64,000 nt of DNA from Jannaschia seohaensis. GTDB lineage: Bacteria > Pseudomonadota > Alphaproteobacteria > Rhodobacterales > Rhodobacteraceae. The position numbers and the translations under genes were made by a program. Each line of letters opens with the position of its first letter. The first letter of the stretch is position 1. This document shows, one piece after another, positions 1 to 9,161 of this stretch. Under the pieces are notes generated by a model that made no database searches, had not been told where the DNA came from, and saw only the letters and a list, made by a program, of their open reading frames with translations. The DNA lies in contig NZ_UETC01000001.1 of the NCBI RefSeq assembly GCF_900116765.1, forward strand, positions 186,001-250,000, read 5' to 3'.

Positions 1-831
<831 letters not shown>

Positions 832-880
832 TCATCCCATGAATGCGAAGGGGTGGCGCCCCGTCTCGCGGTTCGGGGGG

Positions 881-910
881 TATATAGGAGGGGGGTTTTG
901 ACCTCGCAAG
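881..910 (-). promoter_or_regulatory. Putative RpoH (sigma-32) heat-shock promoter of dnaK
   Basis: On the minus strand, CTTG (910-907) is followed after 18 bases by CCTATATA (888-881). This agrees with the alphaproteobacterial RpoH pattern of CTTG, 17-18 bases, then CYTATnT. It lies about 105 bases upstream of the dnaK start, in the 169-base gap between dnaK and alkB. The assignment is inference from motif and position. Confidence 0.5.
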
Positions 911-943
911 GACGTGATGGGGATGAAATCTGCGGAGGTTTCG

Positions 944-1540
944 ATGCGAGAGATCAGAGGATTTCGCTTGTTCGACGGCTTTCTGCCGTCAGACAGCCAA
1001 GCCCGGATGGTGGACGAGGTCCGGGAGGTGGTGCGGGCGGCGCCGCTCTTTCAGCCGGTGACGCGGCGGGGTCAGGCGCTTTCGGTGCGAATGACCTCCG
1101 CGGGGCGGCTGGGCTGGGTGACGGATCGGCGCGGCTATCGTTATGAGGCGGCGCATCCCTCGGGCGCGTCCTGGCCGCCGATCCCGCCCTCGGTTCTGGA
1201 CGTCTGGAAGGCGGTCGCGCCCGAAGCGCGCGCCCCCGACAGCTGCCTCGTGAACTGGTATGCGCCGCAGGCCCGCATGGGCCTGCATCAGGACCGGGAC
1301 GAAGCCGATTTCAGCCAGCCGGTGGTGTCGATCTCGCTGGGCGACGATGCGCTGTTCCGCATCGGCAACCGGGAACGGGGCGGCCGGACCGAAAGCGTCT
1401 GGCTCCGCTCCGGCGATGTGGTGGTGATGGGGGGCGAGGCGCGGCTGACCTTCCACGGGGTCGACCGGATCGCGCCGGGCAGCTCGACGCTGCTGGAGGC
1501 GCCGGGGCGGATCAACCTGACGCTCCGGGTGGCGGGCTAG
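944..1540 (+). CDS. alkB: AlkB-like 2-oxoglutarate/Fe(II) DNA dealkylation dioxygenase
   Basis: Oxidative demethylase that repairs N1-methyladenine and N3-methylcytosine in DNA, using Fe(II), O2 and 2-oxoglutarate. About 198 residues, the usual length for short AlkB proteins. Visible residues are the iron-binding HQDRDE (H-x-D), the second His in LTFHGVDRI, and GRINLTLRV near the C-terminus, which is the RxNxTxR signature with the 2-oxoglutarate-binding Arg. The ATG at 944 is chosen because GGAGG sits seven bases upstream. The open frame reaches back to a GTG at 914, but that start has no ribosome site. Single gene, divergent from dnaK. Confident. Confidence 0.93.
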   Translation: MREIRGFRLFDGFLPSDSQARMVDEVREVVRAAPLFQPVTRRGQALSVRMTSAGRLGWVTDRRGYRYEAAHPSGASWPPIPPSVLDVWKAVAPEARAPDSCLVNWYAPQARMGLHQDRDEADFSQPVVSISLGDDALFRIGNRERGGRTESVWLRSGDVVVMGGEARLTFHGVDRIAPGSSTLLEAPGRINLTLRVAG

Positions 1541-1593
1541 ACACGGCCGGCCCGTGGCGGCCCCCTGGGGTCCCTATTGTCGGTTGGTCGGGT

Positions 1594-2193
1594 CTACCGT
1601 CCGAGGCTGCAACAGCCCGAAAGCACGCCATCGGTGCCCAGGGCGTCGAAGGTCAGCCCATATTCCCGGTCCGACATGAAGTCCGAGCAGGTCTCCCAGG
1701 AGATCACGCCGTCGATCCAGCGCCCCTCCGGCAGGGCGATGCGTAGGCCGTGCCGGTCGCGCCGGTTGGCCGACGCCATCCGCGCGATCACCTGACCCTG
1801 GATCGACGTGTCGGGCGTGGAGAAGGTCGCGGCGCGGTCGTCGATGTCGATGGACCAGAACGGCTCCGTCCCGAAGCACTGCTGGACCGGGGGATAGGCG
1901 CCGGTCCACTGCCCCGGCTGCCTTTGCAGGAAGGCGAGCGAGACCCAGCCGGTGCCCTCGGCGGTGTTCACCAGACCCCAGGTCAGCGCCTCGTTCGGGC
2001 GGATCACCTCGATGTCGACGGCATCCGGGGCGACGGTGCCCACGATCTCCGACGCGGCGGTGGGCGCGGCACGGATGTTGAGCACGTCATCGGCGCTGAC
2101 GCCGGCGACGTCGAACAGGGCGGGCCAGGCATCCTGCGTGGCGGTCGCGGGGGCAGCCAGAAGGATCAGGATTGCGGCAAGCAGGGAACGCAT
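1594..2193 (-). CDS. Secreted SH3-domain (SH3b-like) protein, COG3650 type
   Basis: Predicted exported protein of 199 residues. It starts with a classical Sec signal peptide (MRSLLAAILILLAAPATA, cleavage near residue 19). Residues 30-90 form a bacterial SH3-like segment (VLNIRAAPTAASEIVGTV, then GWVSLAFL). Residues 100-199 resemble the COG3650 domain found behind such SH3 modules, with Cys in QQCFGTEPFW, SWETCSDFMSDREY and the terminal SGCCSLGR. The Cys pairs may form periplasmic disulfides. The family role is not established; cell-wall or envelope binding is only suggested by the SH3b fold. Convergent with alkB. Confidence 0.75.
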   Translation of the reverse strand: MRSLLAAILILLAAPATATQDAWPALFDVAGVSADDVLNIRAAPTAASEIVGTVAPDAVDIEVIRPNEALTWGLVNTAEGTGWVSLAFLQRQPGQWTGAYPPVQQCFGTEPFWSIDIDDRAATFSTPDTSIQGQVIARMASANRRDRHGLRIALPEGRWIDGVISWETCSDFMSDREYGLTFDALGTDGVLSGCCSLGR

Positions 2194-2404
2194 GGGGGCC
2201 TCCGGGGCTGTGACGCGGAAAGGATAGCAGATCGCGGGCCCGGCGTCGCCTCGTCCGGTGGTCCGCCTGCCTCATCCTCGCCCGAGATTCTGGGGGAGGG
2301 TGGTCCGGATCGCCCGGCGTCGCGCCTGGTCGCGGCAACGCGGGGCAGGGGGCCATCGCGCCTTCCGCCGAGGGAGGGCACAGCCGGGTCCCTCCGGCCT
2401 GTCC

Positions 2405-3250
2405 TCAGCGTCCCGCCGACCAGGAGATCGAGGCGTGGCGCTTGGTATAGAACTCCCCCATCAGGCCGATCAGGACCAGGATCAGGCTGACGATCACCGG
2501 ATAGACCCAGCCCGTGTAATGGGGCGTGTAGTTGACGAAGGTATAGCCCCGCGCCTGGTCGATCGCGTGGAAGAGCGGGTTCCAGGTGAAATAGGGCAGG
2601 AAGGTCGAGGGCAGGGTGTTGGCCACGAACATCTTGCCGGAGAAGACCATGTTGGCCCGGGAATAGACCGTGTTGGCGATCTGCACGAAGTTCGGGAACC
2701 AGGGCTTGAGCGCCAGCAGGACCAGCCCCACCCCCACGCCCGAAAACCAGGCGAGCAGGAACATCGCGAAGGCTCCCACCGGGTCCGAGATCACGACCGG
2801 ATTCCAGAGGACATGGACCGCGAAGAGGACGACGGCCAAGGACAGGGTCTGGAGGTAGAGCGCCGAGAGCGCGGCGGCGAGGATGGCCACGGCGGTGTTC
2901 ATCGGCGCGTGCTTCATCATCGGCGAGGCCGGACCCTCGGACTGCACGACCGCGCCCGACGCCTTCACATGGGTCAGGAACAGAAAGATTCCCGACATGA
3001 GGTAGAGCAGGAAATCCCCCCGGATGGAGGCGCCGCGCAGTCCCAGCAGCGTGAAGAGCAGAAAGAACGCGCCCAGAAACACGACCGTTTGCAGGACGTT
3101 CATGCCGAGCGCGACCAGCGCGTTGCCATGCCCGCGCCGGGCCTGACGCACGGTGGCGTGGAATACCAGCTCGGCCAGGGTGAACGCCCCCGCCAGCCTG
3201 CCTTCGCCTCGCTCGACCCCGAACACCTGCCGCCGCCGCTCCTTTGTCAT
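2405..3250 (-). CDS. ABC-2 type polysaccharide export permease (KpsM/Wzm-like)
   Basis: Inner-membrane permease subunit of a capsule or O-polysaccharide exporter, 281 residues. An N-terminal cytoplasmic stretch is followed by six hydrophobic segments, among them LVALGMNVLQTVVFLGAFFL, FLLYLMSGIFLFL and VYPVIVSLILVLIGLMG. LFHAIDQARGYTF near residue 230 is typical of KpsM-type permeases. The ATG at 3250 (MTKERRRQ) is chosen as the start; the open frame continues upstream to 3415 without permease character. No KpsT/Wzt ATPase is adjacent, which is unusual because the two normally sit together. Context with galU, glycosyltransferases and a sulfotransferase supports surface-glycan export. Confidence 0.82.
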   Translation of the reverse strand: MTKERRRQVFGVERGEGRLAGAFTLAELVFHATVRQARRGHGNALVALGMNVLQTVVFLGAFFLLFTLLGLRGASIRGDFLLYLMSGIFLFLTHVKASGAVVQSEGPASPMMKHAPMNTAVAILAAALSALYLQTLSLAVVLFAVHVLWNPVVISDPVGAFAMFLLAWFSGVGVGLVLLALKPWFPNFVQIANTVYSRANMVFSGKMFVANTLPSTFLPYFTWNPLFHAIDQARGYTFVNYTPHYTGWVYPVIVSLILVLIGLMGEFYTKRHASISWSAGR

Positions 3251-3350
3251 GTTGCTCCGACACCGGGATGCCAGCATAAGATGCCCGTCCCTGCGGGTCA
3301 GCCCCGTGGCGGGCCAGTCTGGACGGCGTGATTTAACGGAAGGTGTAGCC

Positions 3351-4148
3351 TTGGATTTTGACCGAATGATGGTGATCCTGCGCAGCCTGGCCCTGGAGGC
3401 CGGAGACGCGATCATGGAAATCTACAACTCTGAGGACTTCGATGTGCGCGCCAAGTCCGATGACAGCCCGGTCACGGCCGCGGACGAGGCGGCCGATAAG
3501 CTGATTTCCGCCGGTCTGCGCGCTGCCTTCCCCGACGCCGCCCTGGTGACCGAGGAGCAGTCGGCCACCCATGACTTGTCCGTCAGCGACTTCTTTATCG
3601 TCGACCCGCTCGACGGCACCAAAGAGTTCGTCCAGCGCCGCGGCGACTTCACCGTGAACATCGCCTGGGTCGAGGCCGGGGTGCCGGTGCGCGGCGTCGT
3701 CTATGCCCCGGCCAAGGGGCGCCTGTTCATGACCCGCGCCGACGGCCAGTCCGTCGAGGAGATCGGGCCCTTCGACAAGGAAACCCCGGGCGAGGCGAAG
3801 GAAATCCACGTCTCCACCCCCGACGAGACGGCCCTTCTGGTGGTCGCCTCCAAGTCGCACCGGGACGCGGCCACCGACGCCTATATCGGCAAGTATTCCG
3901 TCGCGGACATGCGCTCCGCCGGATCGTCGCTGAAATTCTGCCTGGTGGCCACGGGGGAGGCGGACCTCTATCCGCGGCTCGGACGCACGATGGAATGGGA
4001 CACGGCGGCCGGGCATGCAGTGCTGTCGGGCGCGGGCGGGCATGTCGTGCGCTTCGACGATCACAGCCCGCTGGCCTATGGCAAGGACGGCTTCGCCAAC
4101 CCGTTCTTCATCGCCCATGCGCCGGGCGTGACCCTTCTGCCCGGCTGA
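3351..4148 (+). CDS. cysQ: 3'(2'),5'-bisphosphate nucleotidase CysQ
   Basis: Mg-dependent phosphatase of the inositol monophosphatase superfamily. It hydrolyses PAP, the by-product of PAPS-using sulfotransferases and PAPS reductase, to AMP. Motifs in order: KSDDSPVTAADEAAD (residues about 31-45), VTEEQ, the metal-binding DPLDGTKEF near residue 88, and the C-terminal WDTAAGHAVLSGAGG. The start is uncertain. A TTG at 3351 has GGAAGG seven bases upstream and gives 265 residues; the ATGs at 3366 and 3369 lack a ribosome site but remain possible. It is followed by galU on the same strand. A sulfotransferase gene 5 kb downstream would generate its substrate. Confidence 0.93.
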   Translation: MDFDRMMVILRSLALEAGDAIMEIYNSEDFDVRAKSDDSPVTAADEAADKLISAGLRAAFPDAALVTEEQSATHDLSVSDFFIVDPLDGTKEFVQRRGDFTVNIAWVEAGVPVRGVVYAPAKGRLFMTRADGQSVEEIGPFDKETPGEAKEIHVSTPDETALLVVASKSHRDAATDAYIGKYSVADMRSAGSSLKFCLVATGEADLYPRLGRTMEWDTAAGHAVLSGAGGHVVRFDDHSPLAYGKDGFANPFFIAHAPGVTLLPG

Positions 4149-4234
4149 GCCCGGTCCCCCATGACCTCGCCGTACGGTTATGGTATCGACCGATGGACGG
4201 CGCCCTGCATCCGTTTCGAACGAAGGACGTTTCT

Positions 4235-5125
4235 ATGCCCAAACCCGTGACCAAGGCCATCTTCCCCGTGGCGGGCCTCGGAACCCGATTCCTGCCCGCG
4301 ACAAAATCGGTGCCCAAGGAGATCATGACCCTGGTCGATCGTCCGCTGATCCAATACGCGATCGACGAAGCCCGCGCCGCCGGCATCGAGGAATTCATCT
4401 TCGTGACCGCGCGCGGCAAGTCCGCGCTGGAAGATTATTTTGACCACTCCCCGGAGCTGGAGCGCGCGCTGGAGGAGAAGGGCAAGGACGACCTGCTGGC
4501 GGCGCTGCGCAACACCTACATGGAAAGCGGCCAGATCGCTTATATCCGGCAACACAAGGCCATGGGCCTGGGCGACGCGGTGCGCTGCGGCCGTCGGCTG
4601 ATCGGAGACGAGCCCTTCGCCGTGATCCTGCCCGACGACGTGATCGCCGCCGAAGAGCCCTGCCTCAAACAGATGGTCGAGGCCCATGCGGAGACCGGCG
4701 GCAGCCTCGTCGCCGCGATGGAAGTGCCGACCGAGAAGACCTCCGCCTACGGAATTCTCGACACCGACGGGGCCGAGGGGGCCTGTGTCCGGGTGCGCGG
4801 CATGGTCGAGAAGCCCAAGGAGAACCCGCCCTCCAATCTCGCCGTCATCGGCCGCTATATCCTGTCGCCCGCCGTCATGGACCATCTGGACGAAACCCAG
4901 AAAGGCACAGGGGGAGAGATCCAGCTGACCGACGCCATCGCTCGCGAGATCGAGCTGGGCGCGCCGGTGCATGGCTTCCGCTTCAAGGGGCAGCGCTACG
5001 ATTGCGGCTCCAAGGCCGGGTTCCTTCAGGCGACGGTGGCCTTCGGGCTGGACCGGCCCGATCTGCGCGACGAGCTGCGGGAGTTCCTCGCCGATATCGT
5101 CGCGGTGCAGGCGGCGGCGCAGTAG
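4235..5125 (+). CDS. galU: UTP-glucose-1-phosphate uridylyltransferase GalU
   Basis: Makes UDP-glucose from UTP and glucose-1-phosphate, the entry point to UDP-sugars for surface polysaccharides. 296 residues, normal for GalU. The nucleotide-binding N-terminus reads FPVAGLGTRFLPATKSVPKE. Other marks are the MTLVDRPLIQYAIDEA segment, the PDDVI metal and substrate loop, VEKPKENPPSNLAVIGRYIL and GGEIQLTDAI. The ATG at 4235 begins MPKPVTKAIFP; an earlier in-frame start at 3995 would run into cysQ and has no GalU character. The gene lies between cysQ and a glycosyltransferase run. Confidence 0.96.
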   Translation: MPKPVTKAIFPVAGLGTRFLPATKSVPKEIMTLVDRPLIQYAIDEARAAGIEEFIFVTARGKSALEDYFDHSPELERALEEKGKDDLLAALRNTYMESGQIAYIRQHKAMGLGDAVRCGRRLIGDEPFAVILPDDVIAAEEPCLKQMVEAHAETGGSLVAAMEVPTEKTSAYGILDTDGAEGACVRVRGMVEKPKENPPSNLAVIGRYILSPAVMDHLDETQKGTGGEIQLTDAIAREIELGAPVHGFRFKGQRYDCGSKAGFLQATVAFGLDRPDLRDELREFLADIVAVQAAAQ

Positions 5126-5167
5126 GGCGCGATGTTTCACGGCCTCCGCCTGGGGCAAGGTCGCGTC

Positions 5168-5226
5168 ATGAGTATTTGCGAACCCGTGATGGGAGGGGGG
5201 CGGCGCGTTAACCTTAACGAAAGGTG
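5168..5226 (+). repeat. Intergenic TATTT element, subtype ii, with GTTAACC tail
   Basis: Contains GAGTATTTGCGAACCCGTGA, then a G-rich stretch, then GCGTTAACCTTAACGAAAGG. The same first block recurs near 27514 and, inverted, at 61807-61833. The GTTAACC block recurs at 31710 and, inverted, at 52080. The GTG start of the next gene (5224) lies in the element's last bases. Confidence 0.7.
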
Positions 5227-6249
5227 ACGTCGCCGGGGGACGCCCTCTGGACGGCCTACAAGCTGCGCTGGCGGCGGCGGCGTTTGCTGTTTCGGTCGAT
5301 GCGCAAGGCGGGGCGGCTGCGGCCGGTTTCGGACCGGACGGCGCGGATCGGGCGGGGCGATCTGCTGGTCTTCGCGACGATGCGGAACGAAGGGTTGCGA
5401 CTGCCTTACTGGCTTGAGCATCACCGCGGCCTCGGCGCCGACCATTTCCTGATCGTCGACAATGACAGCGAGGACGGCACGGCGGAGATGCTGGCCGAGC
5501 AGCCGGACGTGTCGCTCTGGTCCACGCGCGATGGCTACAAATCCTCGCGCTTCGGTGTGGACTGGCTGACGGTGCTGATGCGCAGGCACGGGCACGGCCA
5601 TTGGTGCCTGACCCTGGATGCCGACGAGTTGGCCATCTATGCCCATCACGACAGCCGCGACCTGCACGCGCTTACCGGATGGCTGGATCACGTGGGCCGC
5701 CGCTCCATGGGGTTCCTGATGCTGGATCTCTATCCGCAGGGGCCGCTCGGCGCGGCGCGCTACAGGCCGGGGGACGACCCGACCGACACGCTCCCCTGGT
5801 TCGACGCGGGCAACTACGTCGCCACCCGGCAGCCCAAGCTTCAGAACCTCTGGGTACAGGGGGGCGTGCGGTCGCGGGTCTTTTTCGGCGGCGAGCCCCG
5901 GCGCGGGCCGACCCTCTCCAAGGTGCCTCTGATCCGGTGGCATCGGGACTATGCCTATGTCTCGTCGACCCATACGGTGCTGCCCCGCCGCCTCAACCAT
6001 GTTTATGAGCGCGATGGCGGCGAGGCGCCGACCGGCGTGCTGCTCCACACCAAGTTCCTCCCCAACGTCCTCGCCAAGTCCGAGGAAGAGAAGGCCCGGC
6101 GCCAGCATTTCGAGAACTCCGACCTCTATCAGGGCTATTACGACGCGCTGATCGGGGATCCGGTTCTGTGGTGCGAGCGCTCGACCCGGTATCACGACTG
6201 GCGGCAATTGGAGGCGCTCGGGCTGATGTCGCGGGGCGGGTGGGAGTGA
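5224..6249 (+). CDS. Family 2 glycosyltransferase (Glyco_tranf_2_4 type), copy 1
   Basis: Predicted cytoplasmic glycosyltransferase of 341 residues with the GT-A fold of the Glyco_tranf_2_4 (PF13704) group. Visible are FATMRNEGLRLPYWLEHHRG (typical N-terminal block), HFLIVDNDSEDGT and the metal-binding DxD-like TLDADE near residue 136. AYVSSTHTVLP lies in the C-terminal half. Donor and acceptor are unknown. The start is a GTG inside a repeat element. It is kept because the paralogue at 6460 aligns from the sixth residue onward (VSAYR with WTAYK). The two are tandem duplicates, probably acting in the same glycan. Confidence 0.85.
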   Translation: MTSPGDALWTAYKLRWRRRRLLFRSMRKAGRLRPVSDRTARIGRGDLLVFATMRNEGLRLPYWLEHHRGLGADHFLIVDNDSEDGTAEMLAEQPDVSLWSTRDGYKSSRFGVDWLTVLMRRHGHGHWCLTLDADELAIYAHHDSRDLHALTGWLDHVGRRSMGFLMLDLYPQGPLGAARYRPGDDPTDTLPWFDAGNYVATRQPKLQNLWVQGGVRSRVFFGGEPRRGPTLSKVPLIRWHRDYAYVSSTHTVLPRRLNHVYERDGGEAPTGVLLHTKFLPNVLAKSEEEKARRQHFENSDLYQGYYDALIGDPVLWCERSTRYHDWRQLEALGLMSRGGWE

Positions 6250-6295
6250 TCGGCGCCGCCTCCCGGGCGTGCCGTGTTTGGAGGCGTCGGGATTT

Positions 6296-6317
6296 GAGTA
6301 TTTGGGGCTAGAAGAAG
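6296..6317 (+). repeat. Intergenic TATTT element, subtype i
   Basis: GAGTATTTGGGGCTAGAAGA followed by AG, in the 210-base gap between the two tandem glycosyltransferase genes. Matches copies at 23401 and 35877. No GC hairpin directly precedes this copy. Confidence 0.6.
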
Positions 6318-6459
6318 GAGGACCGTCTGCGCCGGCAGATGCACGGTTCGGCAAGGGTTTGGTGCGACAAAGCCGAAAACTCGCCACGATTGTCGTCTAG
6401 CCGGGGCGGGTAGGAGTGAGTCCATGGGTGTCAGACGGAATCGCGGGCGGGGCTGAGGC

Positions 6460-7482
6460 ATGGGGATCGTCTCCGCCTATCGGATGCGGCTGCGGCGCAA
6501 GCTGTGGCTGACGCGCGCGCGGCTGAAGGCCGGGCAGCTGTCCCCCGTGGCGAACCGGACGGGCGCGATCCGGGGCGGAGACCTGCTGGCCTTCACCACC
6601 CTGCGCGATGAGCGGCTGCGCCTGCCCTATTTCCTCGACTATTATCGCCGCCTCGGCATCGATCATTTCCTGATGGTCGATAATGGCAGCACCGACGGCA
6701 CGACCGATTATCTGGCGGCGCAGCCCGACGTGTCGCTGTGGCGGACCGAGCACAGCTATCGCGGCTCGGCCTATGGCGTCGACTGGCTCAACGGTCTGGC
6801 GCGGCGCCATGGCGCGCGGCATTGGTGCCTGACGGTCGATGTGGACGAGTTCCTGGTCTATCCGTTCTGCGACACGCGGCCGTTGCGGGCGCTGACCGAT
6901 TGGCTGGACGCATCGCAACTGCGGGTCTTCGGGGCGATGCTTCTGGATATGTATCCCAAGGGACCGCTCGCCGCGCAGCCTTATGCCGAGGGCCAAGATC
7001 CGTTCGAAATCGCCCAGTGGTTCGATGCCGGAAACTACGTGGCAGAGAAGAACCCGCTCTATGACAATCTCTGGATCCAGGGCGGCGTGCGGGCGCGGGA
7101 ATTCTTCGCCGACCGGCCGCGGCGGGCGCCTGCGCTCAACAAGACGCCCCTGGTGAAATGGGCGCGGGGTTATGCCTATGTCTCGTCCACCCATGCGCTG
7201 CTGCCGCGTGGCCTCAACCGGACCTATGAGGAGGCGGGGGGCGAGAAGGCGTCGGGCGTGCTGCTCCATGCGAAGTTTCTCGATACGTTCGGCGCGCGCG
7301 CGGAGGAGGAGGCGGCGCGCGGCGAGCATTACCGCGCGGCCGAGGAATACCGTGCCTATGCCGGGGTCTTGGGCGACGGGCTGGACGAGGGCCGCGATCT
7401 GTGGTGCCGCTGGTCGGAGCGTTACGTCAACTGGCGGCAGCTCGAGATCCTCGGGCTGATCTCCAAGGGGAACTGGGCATGA
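6460..7482 (+). CDS. Family 2 glycosyltransferase (Glyco_tranf_2_4 type), copy 2
   Basis: 340-residue paralogue of the preceding gene. The same block order is visible: FTTLRDERLRLPYFLDYYRR, HFLMVDNGSTDGT, TVDVDEFLVY with the DxD-like metal site, WFDAGNYVAEKNPLYDNLW and AYVSSTHALLPRGLNRTYEE. The substrate is unknown. It ends in a 4-base ATGA overlap with the GT14 gene downstream, which suggests translational coupling and a shared pathway. The tandem arrangement with copy 1 indicates local duplication, then divergence in the C-terminal halves. Confidence 0.86.
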   Translation: MGIVSAYRMRLRRKLWLTRARLKAGQLSPVANRTGAIRGGDLLAFTTLRDERLRLPYFLDYYRRLGIDHFLMVDNGSTDGTTDYLAAQPDVSLWRTEHSYRGSAYGVDWLNGLARRHGARHWCLTVDVDEFLVYPFCDTRPLRALTDWLDASQLRVFGAMLLDMYPKGPLAAQPYAEGQDPFEIAQWFDAGNYVAEKNPLYDNLWIQGGVRAREFFADRPRRAPALNKTPLVKWARGYAYVSSTHALLPRGLNRTYEEAGGEKASGVLLHAKFLDTFGARAEEEAARGEHYRAAEEYRAYAGVLGDGLDEGRDLWCRWSERYVNWRQLEILGLISKGNWA

Positions 7483-9161
7483 GCCTCGGCGTCGTCCTGT
7501 TGGTCCATACGGCCTTCGACCGGGCCGCACAGGTCGCGCGCCACTGGGCGGATGCGGGCTGCGGCGTCGTGATCCATGTCGATGCCAAGGTGCCGCGCGC
7601 CGCGTTTCGGGCGTTCCGCGACCGCTTCGCCGGGGAGGAGCGGGTCCGCTTCTGCAAGCGGGTGCGGGTCGAGTGGGGGACGTGGTCGCTGGTCGCCGCC
7701 ACCCAGATCGCGAGCGCTCGCCTGCTGGAGGCGTTTCCCGACGCGACCCATGTCTATCTCGCCTCTGGCGCCTGCCTCCCGCTTCGTCCCGTGGCGGAGT
7801 TGGAGAGCTATCTGGCCGACCGGCCCGGCACCGACTTCATCGAGAGCGTCGCCGTGGCCGAGGCCGATTGGGCCATCGACGGGTTGGAGGCGGAGCGGTT
7901 CACGCTGCGATTCCCGTTTTCCTGGCGCAAGCGGCGCAAGCTGTTCGATGCCTGGACCGAGGCGCAGCGCAAGCTGGGTCTGACCCGCCGTCTGCCCGAC
8001 GGGCTGGCGCCGCATCTCGGCAGCCAATGGTGGTGCCTGACCCGCGAGACGCTGCAGGCCATCCTGGAGGCGCCGGACCGGCGGGTGATGGATGCCTATT
8101 TCGCCAGTGTCTGGATCCCGGACGAGAGCTACTTCCAGTCCCTCGCGCGGCGCCATTCGGCTCGGATCGAAAGCCGGTCGCTGACGCTGGCCAAGTTCGA
8201 CCTGCAGGGTAAGCCGCATATCTTCTACGACGACCACCGGCCTTTGCTGGAACGTTCCGACTGTTTCGTCGCCCGTAAGATCTGGCCGGGGGCCGAGGCG
8301 CTCTATGCGACGTTCCTCGATCCCGACCGCCCGGCGGCGCGCTTGGCGGAGCCCGATCCCGGCAAGATCGACCGCGTCTTTTCGCGCGCGAACCAGCGGC
8401 GGGCGAATGGGCGCGCGGGACTTCTGAACCAGGGGCGGTTCCCGAAGAAGGGACGCGAGGGCAAGCTGACCGCCGCGCCCTATGCGGTGTTCTGCGGGCT
8501 GGACGCCCTCTACCCCGAGTGGGAGCCGTGGCTGGCGCGCCGTCTGGGCGGGCGGGTCCATGGCCATCTCTTCCACCCCGATGGGGCGGAGTTCGCCGGG
8601 CGGGAGGCCGTGACCCAGGGCTGTCTCTCGGCCGATCCGGCGCTGCGCGATTACCGGCCGGAGCAATTCCTGGGCAATCTGATCTGGAACACACGCGGGG
8701 AGCGGCAGGCCTGGCAATTCGGCCCCGCCGACACGCAGGCGGTGGCGCCCTTCCTGCTGCGCGACCGAAACGCGACCTTCACAGTGGTCTCCGGGGCCTG
8801 GGCCGTGCCGCTGCTGCAATCGGAGCGCCCTTTCGACGAGATCCGCGCCGAGATCGCGCGGCTGCAACGGGTGGAGGCCGCCTTCCTCCGCCTGCTCGAT
8901 GGACCCGAGGTCGCGGCGCGGGTGCATCGCTGGACCCTGGCGGAGTTCGCGGCTGGTCCGGCGGACAGGCTGGATCCAGTCCTGGCCGAGATCGCAGGAC
9001 GCGAGGAGGCCCGCCCGCTGCCCGAGATTCGGGACCTGTCGGATATTCCGGCGCTGTTGCAGCGGCTGCGGGATGCGGGTGTCAAGCCGACCGTGATGGG
9101 TGATTTCGGCGTGGCCCCCAGCCCGGCGCCGCGGGTCGGAGGGCCGGGCCTTGCCGGGTGA
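7479..9161 (+). CDS. GT14-type (core-2/I-branching, beta-1,6-GlcNAc) glycosyltransferase with extra C-terminal domain
   Basis: 560-residue protein. Residues 1 to about 290 carry the branching-transferase (GT14) pattern: LLVHTAFDRAAQVARHW, VIHVDAKV, VRVEWGTWSLVAATQIA, THVYLASGACLPLRP, GSQWWCLTRETL and WIPDESYFQSLARRH. The remaining 270 residues form a separate domain, which I take to be the DUF5928-type extension seen in Rhodobacterales homologues. Likely action is transfer of a sugar onto a growing surface glycan from the cytoplasmic side; specificity is not readable. The start at 7479 overlaps the upstream stop by four bases. Confidence 0.82.
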   Translation: MSLGVVLLVHTAFDRAAQVARHWADAGCGVVIHVDAKVPRAAFRAFRDRFAGEERVRFCKRVRVEWGTWSLVAATQIASARLLEAFPDATHVYLASGACLPLRPVAELESYLADRPGTDFIESVAVAEADWAIDGLEAERFTLRFPFSWRKRRKLFDAWTEAQRKLGLTRRLPDGLAPHLGSQWWCLTRETLQAILEAPDRRVMDAYFASVWIPDESYFQSLARRHSARIESRSLTLAKFDLQGKPHIFYDDHRPLLERSDCFVARKIWPGAEALYATFLDPDRPAARLAEPDPGKIDRVFSRANQRRANGRAGLLNQGRFPKKGREGKLTAAPYAVFCGLDALYPEWEPWLARRLGGRVHGHLFHPDGAEFAGREAVTQGCLSADPALRDYRPEQFLGNLIWNTRGERQAWQFGPADTQAVAPFLLRDRNATFTVVSGAWAVPLLQSERPFDEIRAEIARLQRVEAAFLRLLDGPEVAARVHRWTLAEFAAGPADRLDPVLAEIAGREEARPLPEIRDLSDIPALLQRLRDAGVKPTVMGDFGVAPSPAPRVGGPGLAG

